Positions 13,471 to 23,800 of a DNA stretch of 26,835 nucleotides are shown piece by piece. Every line of letters starts with the position of its first letter. The first letter of the stretch is position 1. Under the pieces are notes generated by a model. It saw nothing but the letters and a program-made list of their open reading frames with translations. It had not been told where the DNA came from and did not search any database. Where the stretch lies: positions 1 through 26,835 of the forward strand of contig JAFUDW010000201.1 of the NCBI GenBank assembly GCA_017464225.1, in the 5' to 3' direction. Origin of the DNA: Clostridia bacterium (GTDB lineage Bacteria; Bacillota_A; Clostridia; Christensenellales; Aristaeellaceae). The translations under genes and the position numbers were made by a program.

Positions 13471-14649
13471 ATGATGCAAAAAGGCCAAACCTGGAACGAA
13501 TCCACGATTTATCAGGATCCCGTCACCTTGCGTACCGTGCGCCGGGTGACAAGCCAAGGGTATCTGAACACTGTCCCGTCCTATCACACCGATCAGGCGT
13601 TTACAAGGGATGGACGGTATGTAATCTTTATCACAAATCGGGAAGGCCGCAGCGCATTGTGCAAGGCCGATGTGCAGACCGGCGATATCACCTGTCTGAC
13701 CCGGCCCATCCGCGGCCTGGGTGCGCCCAATGAAGTGCATCAATACGGAGACGGCAAAGGGATTTCCATTGGGGCGGTGCTGGAGCCCCGGGGCCATTGG
13801 GCTTTTTACGCGGCAGGGCGCAGCCTGCGGGCGGTGCATATCGATACGCTGCAGGAAAGGGTGGTCGTGCCTCAAATCCCTCGGCACATGTATATCGAAT
13901 CCATGGTGGTTTCCTGTGACGAGCAATATCTGCTCTATGCCCTTGTGGGACTATATCCCCAGGATACGGAAGCCATGCGGTACGAGATACGCCGGATCAG
14001 GCTGTGGGATGGAGAGAGCGAAACGCTGCTGGAAGGAAACGGCTATAACATCAGCCACCTGATGCAAAATCCCGTCTATCCCCATCTGTTTCTGGTTGGC
14101 AAAGACAAAGGCCCCAGTCCATTGCATCGGATCGACGAAAACAGCCGGGCATGGATTTGGAACACAGATACGGGGAGCATGACCAATGTAAAAACCCTGG
14201 CTGATCAGAATTTCCAGACGCACACCGCCTGGACGTGGGATGGAGAAGGCGTCCTCTATCACGGAATGCTGGGCAATTCCTCCTGGCCAGGCAATCTGAA
14301 CGACAAAGGCTGGTACATCGGCCTGTCCTCGCTGGATGGCCAGCCCATCCGGGAATACAGTTTTCCGGACGCGCCTTATTACGGCCATGTATCCGCCATG
14401 CGGGGCAAAAATGCCGCCATTCTGGACGGCAATCTGATGGACGGATATTTGATGTGGCTGTACTTTGACGAGGAAACACCCCGGGTGGAGATCATCGCCC
14501 GCCACGATACCGATTTTACACTGATGCCCGGACAATCCACCCATCCCCATACCATCTGTGCCCCGGGAGGACATCACCTGGTATTCAACAGCGCCCGCCG
14601 GGTGATCTTTTCCGGCGGACGCAGCGACATCTATGCCGTAGAAGTATAA
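13471..14649 (+). CDS. Oligogalacturonate lyase-like protein (PL22 family)
   Basis: This 392-residue predicted seven-bladed beta-propeller resembles cytoplasmic oligogalacturonate lyase, which cleaves short galacturonides by beta-elimination with a metal held by three His and one Gln. The C-terminal part has the metal motif Q-S-T-H-P-H (Gln355, His358, His360), and GHVSA (His306) is a candidate third His. The opening W..STIYQDPVTLRTVRRVT and HTDQAFTRDGRYVIFIT fit the family start. No signal peptide is present. ATG codons at 13471 and 13474 are both possible, with AGGG just upstream. It lies directly between the transporter and a GH88 gene that would take unsaturated products. Other lyase-like or non-enzymatic propeller roles cannot be excluded. 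Confidence 0.75.
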   Translation: MMQKGQTWNESTIYQDPVTLRTVRRVTSQGYLNTVPSYHTDQAFTRDGRYVIFITNREGRSALCKADVQTGDITCLTRPIRGLGAPNEVHQYGDGKGISIGAVLEPRGHWAFYAAGRSLRAVHIDTLQERVVVPQIPRHMYIESMVVSCDEQYLLYALVGLYPQDTEAMRYEIRRIRLWDGESETLLEGNGYNISHLMQNPVYPHLFLVGKDKGPSPLHRIDENSRAWIWNTDTGSMTNVKTLADQNFQTHTAWTWDGEGVLYHGMLGNSSWPGNLNDKGWYIGLSSLDGQPIREYSFPDAPYYGHVSAMRGKNAAILDGNLMDGYLMWLYFDEETPRVEIIARHDTDFTLMPGQSTHPHTICAPGGHHLVFNSARRVIFSGGRSDIYAVEV

Positions 14650-14661
14650 AGGAGACTCACC

Positions 14662-15804
14662 ATGAACAGCAGAATCGTGCAAAAGAGCATCGATCAGGCC
14701 GTTAAGATCCTTGAAGCCAATATTCATCAGTTCGGCCCTCGATTCTGGGAAAATTCCAGCAAAAACAACCGCTATCAGCTGACGAAGCATGCCGACTGGA
14801 CGGAAGGCTATATCACCGGCTGCTACTGGTTGGCCTGGGAAGAAACAGGGCGGGATATCTTCAAGGATACGGCCCTTCAGCAGGTGGACGCTTTCCTGGA
14901 ACGCATCACCATCCGGGATTTTGTGGATCACCACGATATGGGCGTGCTGTTCAGTCCCTCCTGCGTGGCGGCATACAAACTCACCGGGGACGAAACGGCA
15001 AAAAAGGCGGCATTGATGGCAGCGGATAACCTGCTGAACCGTTTTCAGGAAAAAGGCCAGTTTTTCCAGGCCTGGGGCGATTATGGAGCCCGGGACAATT
15101 ACCGCATGATCATTGACGGGCTGAACAACCTGCCTATCCTGTACTGGGCCAGCGAGGTGACGGGCGATCCAAAATACCGGGAGAAGGCCATCGCCCACAC
15201 GGAGACGTCGCTGAAGGTGCTGTTCCGGCCCGATTGGTCGTCTTATCACACATTCTTCTTCGATCCAGAAACTGGGGAGCCGGATCGGGGCGTCACGGCC
15301 CAGGGCTATCGCAGCGATACCCCCTGGGCCAGGGGGCAAGCCTGGGGGATTTACGGCGTGGCGCTCAATTACCGCTATACCAAGAATCCCAAAAGTTTGG
15401 AAATTTTCAAGCACATCGCCGATTTCTTCATGGAACATCTTCCTTCCTCCGGTGTGCCTTACTGGGATTTTTCTTTCCCAGATGGATCAAACGAACCCTG
15501 GGATTCCTCCGCTTCCGCTATCGCCGCCTGCGGGATGCTGGAAATGACCAAATATCTACCCCTGGATGACGCGGAAAAATACAAGGCCGCGGCCTGCAAG
15601 CTGCTGGACGCCCTGGCCGAAAAATGCGCTACAAAGGATGTAAGCGAAGCCAACGGTCTGCTCATGCATGGGGTGTACGGTAAATCCAGCCCCTACAATA
15701 CCGTGCCTGACGACGGCGTGGACGAATGCAACTGCTGGGGCGATTATTACTATCTGGAAGCCCTGACACGCTTGAAAAATCCAAATTGGGTGGTATACTG
15801 GTAA
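14662..15804 (+). CDS. GH88 unsaturated uronyl (glucuronyl) hydrolase
   Basis: This 380-residue cytoplasmic (alpha/alpha)6-barrel enzyme removes 4,5-unsaturated uronic acid from the non-reducing end of lyase products by hydration of the double bond. Key residues line up with characterised UGL at a near-constant offset: Asp92 in VDHHDMGVLF, Asp152 in MIIDGLNNLPILYW, His196 in SSYHTFFFDPETG and Arg224 in WARGQAWGIYG. DSSASAIAACGMLEM and ECNCWGDYYYLEAL complete the family pattern, which favours GH88 over the related GH105. AAAGGAG precedes the ATG. Placement after the PL22-like gene makes unsaturated galacturonyl or glucuronyl oligosaccharides the likely substrates. Length is normal. Confidence 0.9.
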   Translation: MNSRIVQKSIDQAVKILEANIHQFGPRFWENSSKNNRYQLTKHADWTEGYITGCYWLAWEETGRDIFKDTALQQVDAFLERITIRDFVDHHDMGVLFSPSCVAAYKLTGDETAKKAALMAADNLLNRFQEKGQFFQAWGDYGARDNYRMIIDGLNNLPILYWASEVTGDPKYREKAIAHTETSLKVLFRPDWSSYHTFFFDPETGEPDRGVTAQGYRSDTPWARGQAWGIYGVALNYRYTKNPKSLEIFKHIADFFMEHLPSSGVPYWDFSFPDGSNEPWDSSASAIAACGMLEMTKYLPLDDAEKYKAAACKLLDALAEKCATKDVSEANGLLMHGVYGKSSPYNTVPDDGVDECNCWGDYYYLEALTRLKNPNWVVYW

Positions 15805-15826
15805 AAAACGGCGAAGGTGAAGCGCA

Positions 15827-17998
15827 ATGTATCATTTAGATGTATCGAAAATCCCAGAGAAGGTCATTTATTCCCTGGGTGATAAGTTCTCCGGCCGCGA
15901 TCCCGCTGGGAGGGAAATCGGCTTTACCAACTATTATATGACGGTAGACGGCAAGCCCTTCTTCGGTGTCAGCGGGGAAATGCACTTTTCCCGAATGTCC
16001 CCTGACCAATGGGAGGATGCCATCGTCAAAATGCAGTGCGGTGGCATCAATATCCTGTCTACCTACGTGTTTTGGAACGTGCATGAGGAAGAAGAGGGCG
16101 TGTTCCGCTTCGACGGCTGCCGCAACCTGCGGGCTTTCTTGGAGATCTGCGAAAAGCACGGGATGTGGGTGATCATGCGCATCGGGCCCTTTGATCACGG
16201 GGAGATGCGCAACGGCGGCTTACCCGACTGGCTGTATGGCAAGCCCTTCGACGTGCGGGAGGATAACCCCGGTTTTTTAGAGGCCACTCGCAAATTGTTC
16301 CGGGCGCTGCATGGGCAGATGGACGGACATTATTTTCATCAGGGCGGCTGCATCGTGGGTACACAGATCGAGAATGAATATCAACATTCCTGCGCGCCAT
16401 GGGAGATGACCACCGGTGTATCGGGCGAGTGGCTCACCAGCGGCCATTCCGGCCTGACCTACATGCTGAAGCTCAAGCAAATCATGATTGAGGAGGGCAT
16501 CAAAACGCCCTTTTACACCGCCACCGCCTGGGGTGGGGCTGTGACGCCGGTGGAGGAGGCGCTGCCGCTGTGGGGTGGGTATAGCTATCAGCCCTGGTTG
16601 TTTTACTCAAAGCCGGGCGTCCATCCCGCCACCCCGGAATACATCTATCGGGACAACCACAACAGCGCTGTCACCAAGGAATATAATTTTGAGCCCAGCT
16701 ATGATCCGGAAACCCGCCCCTACGCCTGCTGCGAAATGATGGGCGGCATGATGTGCAGCTATAAATACCGGTTCCAGATGGACATGCGGGCCATCGATGC
16801 CCTGGCAAACACGAAGCTGGGCTCCGGCTGCAACCTACTGGGCTACTACATGTACAAGGGCGGCACCAATCCCACGGGGTTGCGCACGCCCTACCTGAAC
16901 GAAAGTCAGATTCCCAAGCGCAGCTATGATTATCAGGCCGCCATCGGGGAATTTGGCCAGCTTCGGGAAAGCTATGGCAGGCTGTGGGCTATTCACTTGT
17001 TCTGCCAGTTATTCTCCGGCTTCTTTGAGCAAACGAAGGCTGTGCTGCCGGAGCACTTGAAGGGCTTGCAGCCGGATGATTTGGAGCCTTTGCGCTTTTC
17101 CGTCCGGGTGAAGGGCAGCAGCGGCTTCCTGTTTGTCAATAATTTCCAGGATCACGCGGAGATGCGTGATCGGCACGGGGATGAAGTGCGTCTGGCCCTG
17201 CCGGACGGCGAAATCACCTTCCGTTTCGATATTGCCGCCGGGGAGAATGCCATCCTGCCCTTCAATATGGATTTGGGCAATGCAAAGCTGAACTGGGCCA
17301 CCGCCCAGCCTTTGGCCCACGTGGGCAAAACCTGGTTCTTCCTGGCCCCGGAGGGGATGCAGCCGGTTTACTGCATCGATGGCAGGGAAATCAAAGCCAC
17401 CGTTGGCAAAGCCTTTGCCGTTGGCGATCAAATCATCATGACCTTCAGCCGCAAGGACAGCCTGGGATTCTGGGTATATGATGATGCCGCTTATCTGTGC
17501 GACAAACCGCTTTTATGGGATGGAAAGCAATTAACCGTTGAAATTGCGGACGGCAGCGCCACCCTGCGCGCATGGTCGGAAAGACAACGGGATTTCGTCT
17601 TTGTTCTGTGCATCGAGCATCCCTGCCAGCCCATAGCCCTTTCCTGGCAAACGGTGGGCACAGGCCGATATACCGTCGCTATCCCTGCCGATGCGCTGAC
17701 CGGGCACAAGCAAGTGCTGCTGCGGGTGCGTTATCATGGCGATATTGGCCACGCCTTTGCGGGAAACGAGTTGATTTCCGACAACTTCTGCAACGGCGAT
17801 ATTTGGGATATCCGGCTGGATTGCTATGCGGAAACGCTGGCAAAAACGCCGTTAGTGCTGTATCTGACGCCCATCAAGAAAAACGTGACGGTGGACGCCT
17901 CCGCCATGGCAGGCTTGCAGGAAAAGGCGGATATGGAAGCGGCGGAGTTACTGTCTGCCGAATTGGTCATCATCGACGATTATTCCATCAAAGCATAA
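15827..17998 (+). CDS. GH35 beta-galactosidase, cytoplasmic
   Basis: This 723-residue retaining enzyme would release terminal beta-galactose from imported side chains. The TIM barrel begins GVSGEMHFSRMSPDQWEDAI (47-66), with GGINILSTYVFWNVHE (72-87) and MRIGPFDHGEMRNGGLPDWL (117-136). The acid/base Glu184 lies in GTQIENEYQ, and the predicted nucleophile Glu303 in CCEMMGG. Beta-rich domains follow from about residue 400. No signal peptide or anchor is present, unlike many exported GH35 enzymes. The ATG is preceded by GAAGGTGA, a modest site, 22 bp after the GH88 gene. Beta-galactosidase is the commonest activity in GH35; exo-beta-glucosaminidase is the main alternative. Confidence 0.87.
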   Translation: MYHLDVSKIPEKVIYSLGDKFSGRDPAGREIGFTNYYMTVDGKPFFGVSGEMHFSRMSPDQWEDAIVKMQCGGINILSTYVFWNVHEEEEGVFRFDGCRNLRAFLEICEKHGMWVIMRIGPFDHGEMRNGGLPDWLYGKPFDVREDNPGFLEATRKLFRALHGQMDGHYFHQGGCIVGTQIENEYQHSCAPWEMTTGVSGEWLTSGHSGLTYMLKLKQIMIEEGIKTPFYTATAWGGAVTPVEEALPLWGGYSYQPWLFYSKPGVHPATPEYIYRDNHNSAVTKEYNFEPSYDPETRPYACCEMMGGMMCSYKYRFQMDMRAIDALANTKLGSGCNLLGYYMYKGGTNPTGLRTPYLNESQIPKRSYDYQAAIGEFGQLRESYGRLWAIHLFCQLFSGFFEQTKAVLPEHLKGLQPDDLEPLRFSVRVKGSSGFLFVNNFQDHAEMRDRHGDEVRLALPDGEITFRFDIAAGENAILPFNMDLGNAKLNWATAQPLAHVGKTWFFLAPEGMQPVYCIDGREIKATVGKAFAVGDQIIMTFSRKDSLGFWVYDDAAYLCDKPLLWDGKQLTVEIADGSATLRAWSERQRDFVFVLCIEHPCQPIALSWQTVGTGRYTVAIPADALTGHKQVLLRVRYHGDIGHAFAGNELISDNFCNGDIWDIRLDCYAETLAKTPLVLYLTPIKKNVTVDASAMAGLQEKADMEAAELLSAELVIIDDYSIKA

Positions 17999-18010
17999 GG
18001 AGAAAAAGCC

Positions 18011-20836
18011 ATGAAAATGCTGTCCAGAAATGTGGAACTCAGATTTGTCAGCCAGGACCCGAAAGCCAACGGTGAAACAGATTTCAAGGGCGAAACCTCT
18101 ACCCTTTCCACCCAGCAGCGCATTGATTATCTGAACCGGTATGCGGAAGTGCTTCCCCAATATGTGGACAACTTTTCGTTGGATAAGCCCATCGCGACTA
18201 TCGAGGAAGCTAAGGAACGGCTGAAACAAATCAAGCCCCAGCCGCAGCCCAAAGTGCGCCGCAGGATCGTATTGGATGATTGGCGCTGGATGGGCGATGC
18301 AAGCGAAAAAGAAAAGCAGCGTTTGCCCAAGAATGCGGACAGCATTGCTGTCGCCCGGCAGGACTGGCGCTGCTTCGTGGAGTGGGAAATCGGGGAAAAT
18401 GCCCGGGATGCCGTGTTTGCCCTGGGCGACGCCTGCGTGGCCGGGATCAATGAAAATAGCCATTTCTACGCCATCATCGGCGGACAGAAAAAAGCGTTGG
18501 ATGTTCAGCATATTCACACGCTTCGCATCGAAGCGGATTTCGTCACCAAGCAATGGAATCTGATTATGGATGGCGAAACTGCGGTGGATTTTGAACCTTT
18601 TTCCGATCCCGATTGTAACAGTGCCGCCTGCATTTCTACGCCTGCCTGCGCCAAGCGCGTTTGGGGCATCGGCTATCATCCCGGCACCGATCCTTATGAA
18701 CCCATTCTGATGGAAATGCTGCTGGACGCGGACGATGAAGAACCCATCGACCTGCGCGGCTGGAAAAAACCGGAATACGAAGATTGCCGCTGGCATCAAG
18801 GCATCCTGCCCATCGTTCACGGCGGGCTGCGCCATGAGGGCGAGGATCTGTGCCTGCGCAAAATCATTCATATGGACGAAGTTCCCGCCATTGCGGAATT
18901 GTACGTGGAAAGCCTGACTCCCGGCGGAGAAATCTATGTGAATGGGCGGTTGGCGGCCCATGTCACCGATCCCAGCCAGTGGAAAATCGACATTGCCCCT
19001 TATCTCCACGCGGGCGAAAACCTGCTGGCTGTGAAGGTATACGCGGATGAAGTGACCGAGCGCGACAAGATGACCCACACCCACACGGATCGCTTTACCG
19101 GTTGGTCTTGCGGCCGGATGCACCTGGATTTATTGCCAGAAATCTACATCGACGACGTGTTCACCTGGACGGACAGCATCGGCGAAAAAACTGCCAGCCA
19201 GAAAATCCGTGCCGTTGTCGCGGCCCAGCGAGGCATGGCCTCCGCCAAGGCCGTTCCCCATACCCTGCGGGCCAAACTTTCTGCCTGGTATCCAGAGGAT
19301 GGCCCGATCTGCGCCAAGGCGGAATGGCAAACCAACGTATTGCCCAACATCCGTGAAACCACCGAAATCACGCTGGATGTAAAACAACCTCTTTTGTGGA
19401 CGGCCAACGATCCCCATCTATATAAGCTGACCATTGAATTGGTAAATCCCGAAGGTCAGGTGATCGACGATTATACCGTCACCACCGGCATCCGCACTGT
19501 GGGCCAGCCGGGCGGCATATTCAGCATCAATGGAAAGCCGGAGCTGCTGCGGGCTCCGCTGCTGTTTGGCGCACGCCCTCCCATGGAGAATATCGCCCTG
19601 TGGGAAAAGTGCCCGCCTGCCGAATATTACGTGCAGGAAATGCTGATGACCAAAGGGATGAACGGCAACGGCCTGCGCATGAGCGTCCATGACCGGCGCA
19701 TGGGCGGCCTAAACGATCCCCGCATCTGCGAATTGGCCGACCAACTGGGCATCATGCTGATCTGGCAGACCAACACCTGGCTGCGCATCACCAGCGCCAC
19801 CAACATTGATTATCACCAGCTTCGCGCTGATATGAAGCAGGTACGGAATTCGCCTTCCATCGTGATCTGGCAGCCCACCAACCATCCCTCCTGGAAGAGC
19901 TTTGAGGTGACCTGCCGGGTATACCAGACGATGCACGATGAGATCATGTCCGTTGATCCCAGCCGCCTGATCGCGCCTTCTGCCGACAGCCGAAGGATGC
20001 GGGGTCGGTTTGACGATGGAACACGGGATCATTTCGGCAATCCCTGCTCCGATAATAATCCCGCCTGGACGCTGCCCAATATCGTGCGGGGCAATATGGA
20101 TTACATGCTGGGCTACGGGGCGGAATGGCATACCCTGCGGGAATGGCCGTTCGTCAAGCAGGAGCACCTGCCCAACTGGATGGAATCCACCGCCTATATT
20201 CCCAGTTACATCGAAAGCAAAGAGCGGGCGTATTTCAACTTTGAGCACGACGAAATCATCGGCCAGCCCAACTGGAAAATCCATCAGGGCAAACCTTCCT
20301 ATCACGTGTACAGCTACGAAAGGGCGTACGACGTGGGCTCCATTGGCCGGGAGCTGTCCTTTGACGAATGGAAGACCAGCCAGGCCTGGCAGGCTCTGGG
20401 TGGGTATGAAACCATCGTTAAGTGCCGCTGGCTGGATTACGATGGCCTGAGCTGGTGCAACCTTCGGGGCGGGCAGAACACCTGCACCTACATGAAAGCC
20501 CTGATCGACTATTACGGCCAGCCGAAGCTGTGCTACTATGCCCACCAAATGGCCTTCCAGGATGTGCTGGCCCTTTCCAGCAACGTGGATATGGTGTACG
20601 GGCCGAAGGATACCGTCCCCGTGATCCTGATGAACCTGGGCGAAGAAAAGACGGTCACTTTGACGGTACAGGTCAAGGGTGCAAACGATGAGATCGTGCA
20701 TACGCAAACCTTTGCGGATATTTACCTGCCCGCCGGGCGCACAGTGACGAAGATATCGGACATGACGCTACCCAAATTAAATGACGGCCTGTACAGCTTT
20801 GTTTATCTGGTCAGCGAAGGGAGAAAAGAACAATGA
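18011..20836 (+). CDS. Large GH2-like protein lacking the usual acid/base glutamate
   Basis: This 941-residue protein has a GH2-type layout: an N-terminal extension and extra beta domain (about 1-225), a sugar-binding jelly roll (about 228-375, with VNGRLAAHVTDPSQW), an Ig-like domain (about 395-495, ending LLWTANDPHLYKLTIEL and TTGIRTVG) and a TIM-barrel region from about 500. In GH2 enzymes the strand-4 motif ends in Asn-Glu; here it is IVIWQPTNHPSW, with Asn624 followed by His625. A possible nucleophile is Glu745 in FNFEHDEIIGQPNW, but this is tentative. Possible roles are a variant hydrolase, another reaction, or a binding protein. GGAG precedes the ATG, and the stop overlaps the next start by ATGA. 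No signal peptide is seen. Confidence 0.78.
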   Translation: MKMLSRNVELRFVSQDPKANGETDFKGETSTLSTQQRIDYLNRYAEVLPQYVDNFSLDKPIATIEEAKERLKQIKPQPQPKVRRRIVLDDWRWMGDASEKEKQRLPKNADSIAVARQDWRCFVEWEIGENARDAVFALGDACVAGINENSHFYAIIGGQKKALDVQHIHTLRIEADFVTKQWNLIMDGETAVDFEPFSDPDCNSAACISTPACAKRVWGIGYHPGTDPYEPILMEMLLDADDEEPIDLRGWKKPEYEDCRWHQGILPIVHGGLRHEGEDLCLRKIIHMDEVPAIAELYVESLTPGGEIYVNGRLAAHVTDPSQWKIDIAPYLHAGENLLAVKVYADEVTERDKMTHTHTDRFTGWSCGRMHLDLLPEIYIDDVFTWTDSIGEKTASQKIRAVVAAQRGMASAKAVPHTLRAKLSAWYPEDGPICAKAEWQTNVLPNIRETTEITLDVKQPLLWTANDPHLYKLTIELVNPEGQVIDDYTVTTGIRTVGQPGGIFSINGKPELLRAPLLFGARPPMENIALWEKCPPAEYYVQEMLMTKGMNGNGLRMSVHDRRMGGLNDPRICELADQLGIMLIWQTNTWLRITSATNIDYHQLRADMKQVRNSPSIVIWQPTNHPSWKSFEVTCRVYQTMHDEIMSVDPSRLIAPSADSRRMRGRFDDGTRDHFGNPCSDNNPAWTLPNIVRGNMDYMLGYGAEWHTLREWPFVKQEHLPNWMESTAYIPSYIESKERAYFNFEHDEIIGQPNWKIHQGKPSYHVYSYERAYDVGSIGRELSFDEWKTSQAWQALGGYETIVKCRWLDYDGLSWCNLRGGQNTCTYMKALIDYYGQPKLCYYAHQMAFQDVLALSSNVDMVYGPKDTVPVILMNLGEEKTVTLTVQVKGANDEIVHTQTFADIYLPAGRTVTKISDMTLPKLNDGLYSFVYLVSEGRKEQ

Positions 20837-23800
20837 GCGCAACCATCAAGGTGGAAACCGTCCTGATCCCCACCTACGGCATCGGGAAGGCCGACAAAAA
20901 CCCCATGTTCCTGGAAAAGCGGGTATATCAGGGCAGCAGCGGTAAAGTGTATCCCCTGCCGGTGATCGACAAGATTTTGGACGAAAAAGAGGACAAGCCC
21001 TACACCGCTGTATGGCTGGAAAACGATTATATCAAGGTGATGGTGCTGCCCGAGCTGGGCGGGCGCATCCAGCGGGCGTATGATAAAACCAACGGCTATG
21101 ACTTCGTTTATTATAACGAGGTCATCAAGCCCGCGCTGGTGGGCCTGACTGGGCCGTGGATCAGCGGCGGCATCGAGTTCAACTGGCCCCAGCATCACCG
21201 GCCCACCACCTTTGGGCCGACTGATTTCCGCACCGTGGAAAATGCCGACGGCAGCGTGGCGGTGGAGCTTTCCGAAGTGGATCAGATGTACGGCACCAAG
21301 GGGAAGATGACCTTCACTTTGTACCCGGATAAGGCGTATATCGAGATCAAGGGCCAATTGTATAACCGCACCAACCTGCCCCAGACCTTCCTTTGGTGGG
21401 CCAATCCCGCCGTGGCGGTGAACGATAATACCCAATCCGTATTCCCGCCCGACGTGAGCGCCGTGTACGACCACGGCAAGCGGGACGTGAGTAAGTTCCC
21501 CATCGCTACCGGCGTCTATTACAAGCACGATTACGGCGCAGGGGTGGATATCAGCCGCTATAAGAATATCCCCGTGCCCACCAGCTATATGTGCGCTCAT
21601 TCGGATTACAATTTTGTGGGCGGCTACGATTACGGCGTGGAGGCAGGCATCCTGCACATCGCCGACCATCATGTTTCTCCCGGCAAAAAGCAGTGGACCT
21701 GGGGCTGCGGGGATTTCGGCCAAGCCTGGGATCGGAACCTAACCGACAAAAACGGCCCCTACATCGAGCTGATGACAGGCATGTACTGCGATAACCAGCC
21801 GGACTTCACCTGGCTCAAGCCCTTCGAGGAAAAGACCTTCACCCAGTATTTCATGCCCTACAAGGCGGCGGGGTACGTGAAGAACGCCAGCAGGGAATGC
21901 GTACTGAATCTGGAGGTGAAGGACGGCAAAGCGGCGATCACGGTTTATACTACACAGCCCTTTGAACAGGCCCGGGTGACGCTGACGGCCAAGGAAGAAA
22001 CTGTGTATGATAAGACTGCCGATTTGAGCCCGGTCAATGTATTAAAAGATGTTATTGAAGTGTCCGTTCCCGAAACGGAACTGACCCTTGCCGTGTACAC
22101 TTCCGGCGGCAGGAAACTACTGGATTACACACCACAGCCCAAGAAGATCGAGGAGATCCCCGATCCCATGCCGCCTGCCAAGCTGCCAAACGAAATTTTG
22201 ACCAATGAGGAACTGTACCTTACCGGCATCCACCTGGAACAGTACCGCCACGCCACCTATCTGCCCGATCCCTATTACCTGGAAGCCCTGAAGCGTGATC
22301 CCGGCGATATCCGGGCCAACAACGCCTACGGCACTTTGCTTTTGAGGCGCGGCAAGTCTGTGGAAGCGGAACAATATTTCTGCGCCGCGATCGCCCGTAT
22401 GACCAGCCGCAATCCCAATCCCTACGACAGTGAAGCCTATCTCAATCTGGGCTTGGCTCTGCGCTATCAGGACAAGGACGACGATGCCTACGACGCCTTT
22501 TTCAAGGCCACCTGGACATCTGCCCAGCAGGAAACGGGGTATTATCACATCGCTTGCATCGACTGCAAGCGGGGCGAGTATGAACTTGCGTTGGAGCACA
22601 TCGAGCGCAGTTTGGTAAAGAATTACCATAACCTGAAAGCAAGGGCTTTAAAGGGGTTGATCCTGGATAGCCTGGGACGAACCATCGAAGCCGAACGCTG
22701 GTACGAAAAAAACCTGCAATTAGACGCCTTTGATTATGTGTCCCGCATCGAATCCGGCGATATCGAAGGGGCCTTGAAGCTCATGAACGGCCGGGTCAGC
22801 AGCTTCATCGAATGCGCCGTCGACTACGCCGAGGCGGGCTTCTACACCGACGCTATTTTCATTCTGGAGTGCTGCCCCAAGCCCACACCTATGGTGTGGT
22901 ATCATCTGGCGCTGTACGCCCATCAAAACGGCGACGGGGAATACGCCAAGGAAGCCCTGTACAACGCTGCCCAGGCGGATTCCCTGTATTGCTTCCCCAA
23001 CAAATTAGAGGACATCATCGCGCTGCAATATGCCATTGAAAACAACGAAAAGGACGCTAAAGCGCCTTATTATCTAGGCTGCCTGTGGTATGACAAGCGC
23101 CAGTATGACGACGCCATTGCCTGCTGGGAAAAGAGCGCCGAGCTGGAGGATGCGTTCCCCACGGTGTGGCGCAACCTGAGCCTGGCCTATTTCAACAAGC
23201 GCAATGAGCCTGAAAAGGCCAAGGGCTGCATGGAAAAGGCGTATGCTCTGGATGCGTCCGACGCCCGGGTGCTGCTGGAGCTGCATCAGCTCTATGGCAA
23301 GCTGAATTTCTCTGTGGAAGATCGCTTCGCCTTCCTGGACGCCCACAAAGAAGTGGCATTCCAACGGGACGACCTGTACACCGAATACTGCGCCCTGTTG
23401 AACGATCAGGGGCGGTATCAGGAAGCGCTGGACCTGATCATGACCCACAAATTCCACCCCTGGGAGGGCGGCGAAGGCAAAGTGACCACCCAGTACGCCG
23501 TAGCCCTGACCCAACTGGGTATTCAGGCCCTGAACGGCGGTGATGCGGCCAAGGCCAAGGAGCTGCTGAAAAAGGCCCTGATCTTCCCGCATAACCTGGG
23601 CGAAGGGAAGCTGGAAGGGGCCAAGGACAACAACATCCATTATTATCTGGGCCTGGCGGAAAAGGCCCTGGGCAACGAATCGGAATCCATCCGCCACTTG
23701 ACGCTGGCCGCCGAGGGCAATGAGGAGCCCGCCTCCGCCATGTATTACAACGACCAGCCCGCCGATATGATCCTGTATCAGGGCCTGACCAACCGAGCGC

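Noticed and set aside
13951..15438. 495-codon minus-strand reading frame
   Set aside because: It runs across two recognisable genes (PL22-like and GH88) on the other strand and has no domain of its own.
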